This document shows positions 9,591-18,943 of a stretch of DNA of 64,000 nucleotides, one piece after another; the first letter of the stretch is position 1; every line of letters begins with the position of its first letter. The position numbers and the translations under genes were made by a program. The notes below the pieces were generated by a model. That model saw only the letters and a program-made list of their open reading frames with translations, ran no database searches and had not been told where the DNA came from. Location of the stretch: NCBI GenBank assembly GCA_026419775.2, contig JAOPGA020000683.1, positions 62,001 to 126,000 on the forward strand. Reading direction: 5' to 3'. This DNA comes from Acrasis kona. Lineage: Eukaryota > Heterolobosea > Eutetramitea > Acrasida > Acrasidae.

Positions 9591-10496
9591 ATGCAACAAA
9601 CGAACCACAAGTATCTTGAGGCAGTTGATATTCACTCGGCTTCTGAGAACGATTTTCTGATGAACGACAAGACAACGAAGCACGGAACTTTAATTATGGA
9701 GATACTAAGGCATATATTTCAGGGACCTAAAGAAGATCCAGACATGGACAAGGATATTGAAAAAATTTTCTCGGAGGTACGTAGAGGTGCTGCAGAATTT
9801 GTTGGTATGTTCTTGATTTCATTCGTGTTATCCTTTTCCGGCGTCATGCACCACATTTCGGAAGAAAAATCCTCGAAGGTTATGATGTGCGCAATACTGG
9901 ACGGTTTGATTCATGCGGTACTTGTTTACACAATTTCAACCGTATCAGGAGGTCACTTTAATCCATCAGTCAGCTTGATGTTCTCTATCAAAGGCGTATT
10001 CAAGTTTTGGAGGGTTCTATACTACTGGTTTGCACAGTTTACAGGAGCTCTTTCGGGATGTTTATTAGTGTACGTTGTTTTTGGCAATCCTGACCATCTT
10101 GGAGCACCTTATCCAATCAAGTCCACTATTGGACAGGCCTTGTTTATTGAGATTATCGGCTCTTTTATTGATACCTTGATCATTCTATCTGTTGCAGAAG
10201 CATCATATATTGTAGGTACACATGCTGCAATTGCTAGCTGCTTTGAACACATCATTATATCTATGCTGTTCGCTGGCGTGTCAAAGGGCAAATATAATAT
10301 CGCATTGGCACTTGCACCAATAATTGTTTCAAGAACACATTTTGACACAATATGGCTGTATCTTGTTGGACCTATATGTGGCCCACTAATTGCTTTGATG
10401 GTGTGCAGATTGTTTATCACCAAGAGGGCAACATATGATTCAAAAACAAAGGCTAATGGTAAGGGAAGAATCAACCCAGAAGAACAGGATGATTGA
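9591..10496 (+). CDS. Divergent aquaporin / MIP-family channel
   Basis: 301 aa with six hydrophobic segments between residues ~65 and ~285 and a ~60-residue cytosolic N-terminus. The first pore loop is SGGHFNPSVS (NPS rather than NPA). The second loop, normally NPARS, reads KYNIALALAP, so both the proline of NPA and the selectivity-filter arginine are missing. The conserved glutamate of helix 1 is present in AAEFVGMFL. Such a channel is unlikely to have ordinary water or glycerol selectivity; it might be wide-pored, gated or non-transporting (inference). C-terminus is Lys/Glu-rich. Single exon. Confidence 0.8.
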   Translation: MQQTNHKYLEAVDIHSASENDFLMNDKTTKHGTLIMEILRHIFQGPKEDPDMDKDIEKIFSEVRRGAAEFVGMFLISFVLSFSGVMHHISEEKSSKVMMCAILDGLIHAVLVYTISTVSGGHFNPSVSLMFSIKGVFKFWRVLYYWFAQFTGALSGCLLVYVVFGNPDHLGAPYPIKSTIGQALFIEIIGSFIDTLIILSVAEASYIVGTHAAIASCFEHIIISMLFAGVSKGKYNIALALAPIIVSRTHFDTIWLYLVGPICGPLIALMVCRLFITKRATYDSKTKANGKGRINPEEQDD

Positions 10497-10662
10497 GTGG
10501 TAAACCACACAGAATAAAAAATAATTTTATTAGGAACTTCAATGCCTCCCTTAAACTTGTTTGTAAAGCTGGGCGGATAGTAATCCGACTGAAAAGACTT
10601 TCAAAAATAAATCTACCTGCTGGTCATTTTTGGAGTGTGGTTGTTGGTTGTAACCATCACTT

Positions 10663-10752
10663 TGTGAAAACTCCGAGAACGTGAGATTGCCTATCACACA
10701 ACTGTTATTCATATATCTTGCGTACCTGACCGTTTTTTGCCACATTTTCTTT
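10663..10752 (+). repeat. Left LTR-like direct repeat of the relic
   Basis: Starts TGTGAAAACTCCGAGAACGT and is nearly identical to the right copy at 12039 over the first ~50 bases. After an insertion/deletion difference, similarity resumes in the T-rich part (GTTTTTTGC...TTTTCTT). Confidence 0.7.
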
Positions 10753-12038
10753 TTGAATAAGCAATCTACGTGAACATGAGTAACCCAGAAGATGGACAAG
10801 ATTTGAATGGATGATTCGCTTCCCGACATTATAGAGAAACGATGGTAAATATTAAAGACTGGACAAGAAGTGGTCTTTGGAACGTCGCTTATCCAGAAAA
10901 TGAGGACATGAAGAACACAGGGCTTGGTCCGAAAATGATTTCGAACTCAGCGCAGAAAACATTGCGCAAGTATCAGGTCACATTAAAGACAACGAAGATT
11001 CATTTCACAAACTACGCGTGAAAAATGTATTATTGGAAAGGATGGACTTTTTGAAAGAACGTATAAAAGAGAAACCCGCAATAGTTTCGGACAAACCGAA
11101 AGAGCACAAGGAAGTGTCGAAGTACCTACCAAATGCTTCCCATTCCCGCAGAGCATGGAAGTCTTTTGAATCACCTTTAGTGTTCTTAAGAAAAGAAGAC
11201 AGCAGAGAGACATCTATACGGCACTACTCAGATCTGTAGCGACAGACTTACACTCTTCGAATTAGAGAAGTGGAAAGCCGAATTGATAGACCAGCCATGG
11301 GAGAGCATCGAACTGAAGGTGTTCAAGATCCCAGACCCGTCCGCTACAGAAGACGCGATGAAAGAAGATTAGAGAACGATGGTAGAGAGTGAAGAGATAT
11401 TGTCGAGGTACGATACAAGGTAAAGTCGTTCTAGATGTAGTAGATGACTTCTCAGGCTTAACATGGATACGTGTAGCTAAATCCTTGTTGGATGTATTCA
11501 CATCATTCGGTTTTCCGAAGTAGTTTAAGACAGACCAAGGAAAGGAATTCGACAACAAGATAGCAAGGGTTGATTGAGAAGCTAGGAACCGTGAGTCACA
11601 AGTTCACTGTTGCCTATGATCACCATGCTAATGCAAAAGTTGAGAGAAACAACAGAACCGTCTACGATACATTAGTGAAGAAAGATATTCATCTTTATGA
11701 AGACATCAAGTATTGGGATATGTATGTTCCCGCTGTCATGATGGAAATGAATAAAGGCATTGAAGTGTGAGTAGGCAGTTTTTCCTAGAAATAGGTTTTT
11801 TAGCTTGGTAGACCAATTCTTTTCATGTACGATGAGAAATATTGGTGGTTGGCGTTGCTTGCACGGAATAACAAGAGGTTATTGAAACGTGACAACGTTT
11901 GGCTATCTTACTATTGATCACACATTGAAATTTTGGGTGCTACGAATATTTGATAAGGTTCAACGAGTAAATGCGAGGCATTTATGTTAGCAGGTAACCA
12001 TCTGAGACCATACAGAGTTCGGAACTCAACCTTAATAT

Positions 12039-12110
12039 TGTGAAAACTCCGAGAACGTGTGATTGCCTGTCACACAACTGTTATTGTTTTTTGCTACACT
12101 TATTTTCTTC
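12039..12110 (+). repeat. Right LTR-like direct repeat of the relic
   Basis: Second copy of the 10663 repeat, slightly shorter. It begins TGTGAAAACTCC like the left copy and ends in the same T-rich segment. Confidence 0.7.
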
Positions 12111-12330
12111 CGTCTTCAATGTCCAAAAAATATTGCGCCGCTTAGGTAGTCTTCGTGTGATTTGAAAAACCCACCCTTTTGTACTTGATGTGTGATGAGC
12201 GATATAGAACGTAATCTGTGTTTTTGTCCATTTCGTTGACTTTGTTGATAACATCATCGGTTAGATTGAATGCTTCCGTGTTCCTGATTATTTTGAGTCA
12301 ACGAATTGCAGAAAATACATTAAGAAAATT

Positions 12331-13092
12331 ATGACCAATCTTGAGATGAATTCCCCACACAAAAGACGAACTTTGAAGTTAAAAAAGAAAGTTGACAGTG
12401 ATGAAGACAAACCTGACAGTGATGAAGAGGAAGAGGATTGCAATGAAGAGGCAAGTGCAAGAAAAGAGGAAATTCCAAAAAAGTTGAAAGATGCCATTTT
12501 CAATCAAAATGCAGTTGACAACAGAAAACAGAAAAGAGAAGAGTTAAACGAGTTTATGAACATTAAACCATCCAAAAAAGTTGATAAACAAAAAGCAGCA
12601 ACTAAAGGAGACTCAAAAGAGCATCCTCAAGGAAATGTTATGAAATCAACTTTCTCAATTATCATAGCTCAGGATCATTCTTCAATTATACACAGCTATT
12701 TGAAGAACACATCTAAAGAAGGTGTCAAATCTGGTGATTTTAAAATATTTTTCAGGGAGCTTATTGCAAAGTATGGAAGAGAGGCAACGTATGTTATGGA
12801 CAATGCAAAGATACATCGCTCTGCAGAGATGGCTGAGTTTTTCAGAGAAAATGGTATCAAGTATTTGTTTTTGCCACTATACTCACCAGACTATACACCA
12901 ATCGAGTTGTCATTTGCTTACATGAAACGTTATTTGCAAACGTACGAATCAGAACGCAGGTCAAAAATATTTTTGAACAGTAACGAGCGTATGTTCCGTG
13001 TTATTAAACGTGGTGTTGCTGCAATACCATCAGAAGTAATTCTGAATAACACAATCCATTGCATCAATAACTGGAGAAGAGACAATTTATAA
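12331..13092 (+). CDS. IS630/Tc1-mariner-type DDE transposase remnant with an acidic N-terminus
   Basis: 253 aa. The C-terminal half is a DDE_3-type catalytic core: YVMDNAKIHRS (second Asp), FLPLYSPDYTPIELSF (the catalytic Glu in PIE), then MKRYLQ. The first Asp and the helix-turn-helix region expected upstream are absent; in their place residues 1-105 are Lys/Asp/Glu-rich (SDEDKPDSDEEEEDCNEE). As it stands the protein cannot be an active transposase. It may be the 3' part of a dead DNA transposon fused by chance to an open frame, or a domesticated fragment. No terminal inverted repeats were found by eye. ATG 12331. Confidence 0.7.
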   Translation: MTNLEMNSPHKRRTLKLKKKVDSDEDKPDSDEEEEDCNEEASARKEEIPKKLKDAIFNQNAVDNRKQKREELNEFMNIKPSKKVDKQKAATKGDSKEHPQGNVMKSTFSIIIAQDHSSIIHSYLKNTSKEGVKSGDFKIFFRELIAKYGREATYVMDNAKIHRSAEMAEFFRENGIKYLFLPLYSPDYTPIELSFAYMKRYLQTYESERRSKIFLNSNERMFRVIKRGVAAIPSEVILNNTIHCINNWRRDNL

Positions 13093-13920
13093 TAAATTTG
13101 AGCTGGTCTTTATTGATTTGTTTGTGTGTTCATTATTCGCAATTCTGCAAAAGCAAAAACCTCAATTGCAATTGCAAAATATATTACATATTGTAAATTG
13201 TCGGCAAAAATCCGACATGCTTTTCAAGGATCGACAATAGATACATATAATAGATTGAAACCAAATTTGGCTCGTAACTACAAAAATGCTTACAAACTAC
13301 CACAACAAATGTTGAAGCAGAAGGTCCAATCGCGAAGAAACCATGACCGAAGAACAATTGAATGGGCGACCACATTTGCACCAAATGCGAATTAGAAAGA
13401 GCTGGTTAGCTTAGACAGCAATTTTAAAAATGTGCTATTAACAACATAATTAGCAACATAGAATTTGTATTCAAAAGAGCTGAGGTCAATGTTGTTGTCA
13501 AAGAAGCACTTAAACAAGCTTATATTAACAAATGTACATATGTGTAACAATAAAGATGTACACTACACTGATTCTCAAAATCTTGCGGCCACTTTCCAAA
13601 CACCTGCGGACAGCCTTACGCACGAATTTTTCACTTTCCAGGTCGTCAGTTGAGTTCCATACTAAGAAAATAAGCTTGGATTGTAAACTACTTTCCACAC
13701 TGATNAAAAAATGTATTTTTATATTTTTATGATTTTTAAAGCTGAATTGTGTCATTTACGGTTTTCGAAGTGATGAAACTTGACTGATCAATAAATGGTA
13801 GGTACTCTTGGATGACCAAAATTATAAATTAAGTTATAAATCGCCCGTTGAGTTGTACTTAAAAGAAAAAGTGCTTCGGTGTTGCTGTAATTAATACTTA
13901 ATTAATAACAATAAAAATAC
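13093..13920. other. Intergenic region with an ambiguous base, possible coding debris
   Basis: An 89-codon open frame without an ATG (13126-13395, Lys/Arg-rich) follows the transposase and may be debris from it or from a neighbouring element. One undetermined base (n) lies near 13705. Nothing else is supported. Confidence 0.4.
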
Positions 13921-15294
13921 ATGACATCAATTGAACTAGAGATTCAAGCAGCCTTGAACATCAAGAACGCTATCAACAATGCTACGCAATTTCCCTGTAT
14001 AGGTACATTATTTGAACAGCAAACAAGATTTGAAAAATATGGAGATGAAGAAGAATACGATTCTGATGATCAAGAGGAAAGAGAAGAAAGCGATTCTGAT
14101 GATGATCAAGAGGTAAAAAAGGTCAAAAATCCATTTACCAAATTATATAATCTTGATAAATCTATCACTCGTGCTGTTTTTGTAAAAGAAACGCCTGAAC
14201 TAAGGTTTGAAAGCTGTGAGCTTACCATCAAAAAACTCGGATACAAATTTACCTCTACTATAAAGAACATCACGGAAGAATCAAATGAACAAATCCAAAA
14301 CAGGCTTAAAAAATGGTGTAAGTATGGTACTCAGTCTTGTTTTGGGGATGTTAATACACAAACGAACAAGGTTGATAAATCAATTCGCAATGCAAAAGAG
14401 TTTAATAGTAATGAATTCGAAGTTGACAACAATTTCATCAAGACTGTGGAGCAGTTATGGAGTAATCATTTCACGCCAAAGGCAGTCAAAGCAGTCCCGT
14501 ATAAGATCAATATATATGAACCACAGGGACACTTTATCACACACAAGGATACTCCAGAGGAGAATCTAGTTGGGACATTTTTGTTTGGGATAGGTAATAA
14601 TTTTGATTATGGAGAACATTTACAAATTAAAACGTCATATAAGGATCATAAAAGTTTTAAGGCAATTACTGGATCTTGGGCAGCCTTTCATCCGTCAATT
14701 CCACATGAAGTTTTGAGAGTCAATTATTATAGATCTACTATTGCTTTCAAAATATTTTGTACAAGGGAAGGAGATGAATTAGCTGAGCTAAATCAAGAGG
14801 CAATTGATACTGTTAGCAGATGGATTGATAAATTAAAAAAGCCAGCTGGAATACTGTTAGAGCATCAGTACTGTTTAGGAACAGAACTGATGATGGGATT
14901 GGATTATTGGGTTACAACTGCTTGTCGCAAGCATCCAAATTGTGATGCTGTTATAGTACCAGTAGTGGTGAAATATAGAAATTCATATAATTTGTGGGGT
15001 GATGATCCTGACTACCAATGTTCAGCGGAGGTGTACCCTTTTTCTGACTATCACGTTAATCTCTTGTTGAAGAGGAAAAGAGGAGATGTTCCAAGTTGGG
15101 TTGAAAGCATGAATAGTAGTGTTCACTTTTATAGTTTGAAAGATGTCAGAAAAAGTGGTATGACATGGCTTCATAATATTGATCAGGGTGCCGAGAGTAC
15201 AGGAAATGAATCAAGAAGTACTGAGGAGACTGGTGTGTACTTACACTACGCTGTTCTTCTACTTGAAAAAAATGCTGGTATGTTATTAAATTAA
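13921..15294 (+). CDS. 2-oxoglutarate/Fe(II)-dependent oxygenase-like protein
   Basis: 457 aa. After an acidic low-complexity stretch (residues ~38-65) comes a prolyl-4-hydroxylase-type double-stranded beta-helix core: YKINIYEPQGHFITHKDTP, with the iron ligands His208 and Asp210, then FGIGNNFDYGEHL, then His262 (PSIPHEV) and Arg271 (RSTIAFK), which would bind the 2OG carboxylate. Spacing between motifs fits the family. The C-terminal 180 residues are an uncharacterised extension ending in HYAVLLLEKN. Substrate cannot be inferred: protein hydroxylation is most usual for this fold. No signal peptide, single exon, ATG 13921. Confidence 0.78.
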   Translation: MTSIELEIQAALNIKNAINNATQFPCIGTLFEQQTRFEKYGDEEEYDSDDQEEREESDSDDDQEVKKVKNPFTKLYNLDKSITRAVFVKETPELRFESCELTIKKLGYKFTSTIKNITEESNEQIQNRLKKWCKYGTQSCFGDVNTQTNKVDKSIRNAKEFNSNEFEVDNNFIKTVEQLWSNHFTPKAVKAVPYKINIYEPQGHFITHKDTPEENLVGTFLFGIGNNFDYGEHLQIKTSYKDHKSFKAITGSWAAFHPSIPHEVLRVNYYRSTIAFKIFCTREGDELAELNQEAIDTVSRWIDKLKKPAGILLEHQYCLGTELMMGLDYWVTTACRKHPNCDAVIVPVVVKYRNSYNLWGDDPDYQCSAEVYPFSDYHVNLLLKRKRGDVPSWVESMNSSVHFYSLKDVRKSGMTWLHNIDQGAESTGNESRSTEETGVYLHYAVLLLEKNAGMLLN

Positions 15295-15652
15295 ATTATG
15301 GATCTTTTAAATCACTCGTAATATTATCTTCTTTTATAAATCCCAATTCTGCCAATACCTTTATAAAAATGTCTCTTAACTATTGTTATCATTACTTTTT
15401 TGGTTTCATATTCTAGTGAGGAGTAAATGTTCTTTGAGATCTTTTTAACCACGCTTAATATTATATCATGTATTATCGTGACATTTATTATAACGAAACC
15501 CCTGTTGGCAGAAACACTTTATCCAAGTACACTATGGAGATGCTAAACTACATTATGGATTTATTGCAGAGGATGACGACAGGTGTAAAGGCAGACAACC
15601 TAACAAGTAACATAAATTGTTAACGCCAACATTTATAACTAGTTTTACAAAT
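15295..15652. other. Intergenic region upstream of tRNA-Thr
   Basis: About 360 bp with no supported gene. Sequence is ordinary AT-rich spacer. Confidence 0.4.
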
Positions 15653-15735
15653 GGCTGCTTAACTCAGTCGGCTCATCGTCATAGAGTGCCATCCTAGTAA
15701 GATGGAAGTCAGGAGTTCGATTCTCCTAGTAGCCT
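15653..15735 (+). tRNA. tRNA-Thr (AGU anticodon) with a 10-nt extra segment in the D-loop
   Basis: Acceptor stem GGCTGCT/AGTAGCC (one G-T pair), D-stem ACTC/GAGT, anticodon stem CCATC/GATGG with loop CTAGTAA (anticodon AGT at 15696-15698), T-arm AGGAG-TTCGATT-CTCCT, discriminator T. Removing ten bases (15672-15681, CTCATCGTCA) gives a perfect 73-nt tRNA with the normal 8-base D-loop AGTCGGTA. The A box lies upstream of the extra segment and is intact. There is no intron at the usual 37/38 site. The gene ends before a T5 tract. Confidence 0.88.
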
Positions 15736-15736
15736 A

Positions 15737-15741
15737 TTTTT
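15737..15741 (+). terminator. RNA polymerase III terminator of tRNA-Thr
   Basis: TTTTT run two bases after the tRNA discriminator base, as expected for Pol III. Confidence 0.75.
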
Positions 15742-15835
15742 AAACCAATAAGTCATTTTACAGTCGCCAAATCATACCACGTTCCTCACTCAGCATAAAA
15801 TGGACTTTCGTTCTTTTTTGTTAAAATGAGGCCCC

Positions 15836-15936
15836 GAGATATCCAAAATATCTCAGTCTTTTCTATCATCACCTGGTCTATAAATGCGAATAATCACATT
15901 TAAAAGCATTTATAGAGAGGAAACGGGTCTCCTCTC
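15836..15936. other. Cluster of hairpins, possible structured RNA
   Basis: Three perfect inverted repeats follow one another in a non-coding stretch: GAGATAT/ATATCTC (15836-15854), TCTATAAATGC/GCATTTATAGA (15877-15916, 11 bp) and GAGAGGA/TCCTCTC (15915-15936). The second and third overlap by two bases, so they may be alternatives. The density exceeds what I see elsewhere in the spacer, suggesting an RNA or regulatory element. No known RNA family is recognised. Confidence 0.35.
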
Positions 15937-16843
15937 CCTGTCCTATAAAGTAGGGGGCATTTATGGTTTGTTAGTTCGTCGCTTTTACCAACTAAACTGG
16001 TGATGTATTTGCAGACATTTAACACTTCTGCATTCGCCAACTTGAGCATCTGAGTGTATGATTTTAAGCCCAAAACATAGTAAAAAAGTAGTGCATTTTG
16101 CTATGAAAAATAGCAATATTCAACCTTTTTTGAACAAGCAATTCCATTTTCACATACATTTTTCTAGACCTTTGTATTATATGTTGATTGTATCGTAGTT
16201 TGAGAATGGGTTGTATCACGTAGGTCAAGAATGCAGTTACTGCTCCGAATGAAAGTCGGTTATGAAATGTGTAACTTTCCATTGACTTTGTTCGTTTTCG
16301 TCCTTGTCGGCGAGGAGGATTGATTGTTGTACTCTTGTGAAACCTAATTTGGATCTAAACCAGTTAGGGTGCTTTGGTATAATATTACTTACTCCTCTAT
16401 TCCCTGCACACTCTTGTACAGATTAAATCGCATGGCCATTCCTTAATTGTGGCTACCATAATGTTTCAGTTGGTTAGTGGAATTGTAAAACTATCAAAGA
16501 AAGAACAGTTAGGAGAGTTGTTAAAAAGATAAATGTAAAGTCGGGGCAACGACAACGAAAATGTCTCCTTTGATTTAAACATTGCATGATGCGTAAGCGA
16601 AGTTGAAAGCTATGTGGAACGAGATAGCAAGCAGACTAGGACTATTCATTGCATTCGATGATTTCGTTCCTACATACACCAGAAAAGGGTTATAGACAAC
16701 ATATTCTACTCAAGTAAAAGCGTTAAGAACATACGAACCCATGTGGAAACCATTGATCCCTCCTTTCAGTCTTACCAAGCATTTTCTTCGGCGACTATAT
16801 TTATAAAACTAACATGTGAATATTTTTTAAATATGAATTGAAA
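15937..16843. other. Long non-coding stretch
   Basis: About 900 bp without a gene. Around 16600-16800 there are short fragments in shifting frames that read like protein (for example KAMWNEIASRLGLFIAFDDF) and may be decayed coding or transposon sequence. No assignment possible. Confidence 0.4.
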
Positions 16844-16927
16844 GGGATAATGGTCTAGCTTTTTGGATATTGGTATGATTTCCGCTTTGGGTGCGGAAGG
16901 TTGTGGGTTCGATTCCCGCTTGTCCCC
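16844..16927 (+). tRNA. tRNA-Pro (UGG anticodon) with a 12-nt extra segment in the D-loop
   Basis: Acceptor stem GGGATAA/TTGTCCC, anticodon stem TCCGC/GCGGA with loop TTTGGGT (anticodon TGG, 16888-16890), T-arm GTGGG-TTCGATT-CCCGC. Deleting 16860-16871 (TTTTTGGATATT) leaves a standard 72-nt tRNA-Pro with D-loop AGCGGTA. The extra bases fall inside the A-box consensus, before the GG pair, and contain five T in a row, which would normally terminate Pol III. So it is either a pseudogene or has an unusual, removable D-loop intron. A TTTT run follows the gene at 16929-16932. Confidence 0.8.
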
Positions 16928-17124
16928 GTTTTAAATGTTCAACGTCGCCCACCCATTTTAAGTGTCAAGAGACTGCAAAGATGTGATTTATCATAACTTA
17001 TTCAAATAAACAATTTGTTAACAAATCAGCAACCCATTGCATTGAATATAGGTCGAAATGTTTATTTTTATTCTTTTTACGTGCGTTAATGTTCACATGT
17101 TGAACAATTTCGCATGGTAGGTTC

Positions 17125-18320
17125 TCAGATTCGAACATCGATAGGGTGGTCATCATCCCTTGAGTTTGAGTCTTCATAGGTGTCCTCTTGACCTTCATCT
17201 TCTTGCATAAATCCCACTTTTTTTTGTCTAGCCTGCATGATTAGACTAAATGATATTGAAAAACAAATACTTTTTGGTTCATAATTTTTGCATTCTTCTG
17301 TGACTCTTTTGTGTGATTCTAAAAATATTTTTGTAATAAAAAAGTAAACCTGGTTGATGCTTACTTTTTTGCTGTATATATAAAAGTCGGGACTGATTAT
17401 ACTCGTTAGAAAGTCCATATCACACGTCATTGAGAATCCATCATGAAGGAACACATATGAGGGATCTGTTTCCTCGGGAACAACACTTTCATCACTGACA
17501 CTTTGGATCCCCCGGACAGGCTCTGATTTGCGCATGTAATATGGCATTGATTTTAGTGGAGCTTGCAATTCGATATTATTTATAAACCGTTGGAAGATGA
17601 CCACACGGAGTTTGAATTGCATCTTCTTTAGCTGGTAGGAGGTACTAGAAAATGTTGCTTTGAGTATCACAACATCGATTTGGGATGATTCGCGTAATTT
17701 TCCTTGTAAAATTGTTTTTTCTTCACTTTCATTTGAAAACACTCTGTGAGTATCTGCCTCTAGTATCTAAAGTGACTTTGATTTATTTTGTATGTATGAA
17801 CAAACCTGTAAGTATGCTATAAATTGTGATGTGTGGTGTTGTTTTTTCTTCACTCCTGATATTTTAATTATAACTTGATATACATACGAAGAGTACAGTT
17901 CTGTTTAGGGTTAAGATGTGGAGCGAGATCATCTTACCAACTATTATGCTTGTTAAAGCTGAACAGTATGTTTAGTTCACTTACGGGGAACATAATTTTT
18001 ATATCCTTCCTTCCTAGATTTTAATTCTATATCCACTATTCTATTGTTTGTTATACTATACAAGGTCGGCGTTGGTACTTACATCCCTGGAAGCTTGCTT
18101 TCATAGTCCCATTTACGTCTACAAAAGTTACTAAGATTAGAAAAGTACGCATACTCCATCGTGAAAGTTTCCGAAATTAGTGTTTTTGTGTTTCTTGTTT
18201 TCTTTCTTCTTGGATGAGCATCGATTGTCAATGTCGTCCAAAAATAAATCAATCCGATTTTTGAAACGTTGATTTCTACGGTTTTCCGCTAACGCTAAAC
18301 CTTCAAGATATTTTTCTAAA
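17125..18320 (-). CDS. Spliced gene, structure not fully resolved, possible beta-sandwich transcription factor
   Basis: Read from 18320 down, several short segments look coding and are bounded by splice-like sites: 18162-18320 (LAENRRNQRFKNRID), 18083-18159 (which could also start at ATG 18159, MEYAYFSNLSNFCRRKWDYE), 17985-18040 (IVDIELKSRKEGYKNYVP), 17940 down to about 17895 (GKMISLHILTLNRT), 17807-17856 (SEEKTTPHITIYSILT) and 17740 down to 17125. In the last, two mini-introns (46 and 38 bp) probably interrupt near 17350 and 17240. The junction around 17860-17900 could not be put in phase. The part reading SSTSYQLKKMQFKLRVVIF then APLKSMPYYMRKSEPVRG resembles Rel/NDT80/CudA-like DNA-binding sandwiches, a weak impression only. 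Confidence 0.4.
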
Positions 18321-18943
18321 GGTTTTTAGTTGGATGATCTTAGAAAAATTAAACTATAATCTAAATTGGTTATTACAGAACTTTGTCGTCTTCATTCGAA
18401 GGAGTACAACAGAAAGTGTACTTACTGTTCTTTTTGAAACAACACTTGAAGCATCCGCTTCAAGGACTATTAGGGATATAGCTGCAGGTGCGCCAATGCC
18501 AAAAAGGAGAAAGAGAATTAAACACAAAAAGAGAGTTAACAAATAAACCTCTATATAAAATATGTCTTATATGCATTGAAGCAAAATTATGAAGAGGGGT
18601 ATTTTCCTGATAAAATTCTAGTTGAGGGGTTATATATGATTTTTTAAAAATCGCAATTAGGGGGGTAGGGTACTGATCCTGATTCCTGAGACTTACCTAA
18701 ACTATCATTTCTCACAATTCATTTTCAAACCTCTCCTGTGTTCAGAAAGAGTGGAGATGATAGTTTTATAGCGAAGTGAGAATAATTCCGAATGCTGAAG
18801 TGGTAAAAACGTAGGTTTTTAGAAAATGCTCACTACAAATTCAGACTCACATGAATGAAACTGATAATAGTTACAACAAAATTTTCTGACAAATTTTGAA
18901 AGTTTATTAAGCACACATGTAGTGGAGGAAATTTTAATTTCAT
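18321..18943. other. Spacer with a small Arg/Lys-rich frame, no gene assigned
   Basis: Both strands of 18334-18546 are open for 60-70 codons; the minus-strand reading is very hydrophobic, the plus-strand one ends in a basic PKRRKRIKHKKRVNK. Neither is convincing. The minus strand could hold a first exon for the 17125-18320 gene. The rest to 18943 shows nothing. Confidence 0.3.

Larger units (their letters stand above)
10663..12110 (+). mobile_element. Decayed LTR-retrotransposon relic (retroviral-type integrase)
   Basis: A fossil element about 1.4 kb long. It is bounded by two similar direct repeats beginning TGTGAAAACTCC (10663 and 12039), interpreted as short LTRs. Between them is recognisable retroviral-type integrase core sequence around 11400-11770, most like Ty3/gypsy elements, and possible remnants of other pol or gag sequence further left. 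It is broken, with several disruptions, and far shorter than a whole element. LTR divergence is modest over the aligned part, so insertion is not ancient, but internal loss is extensive. Confidence 0.65.

Noticed and set aside
16064-16282. 72-codon minus-strand frame
   Set aside because: No recognisable domain, no splice partner, and composition typical of random AT-rich sequence.
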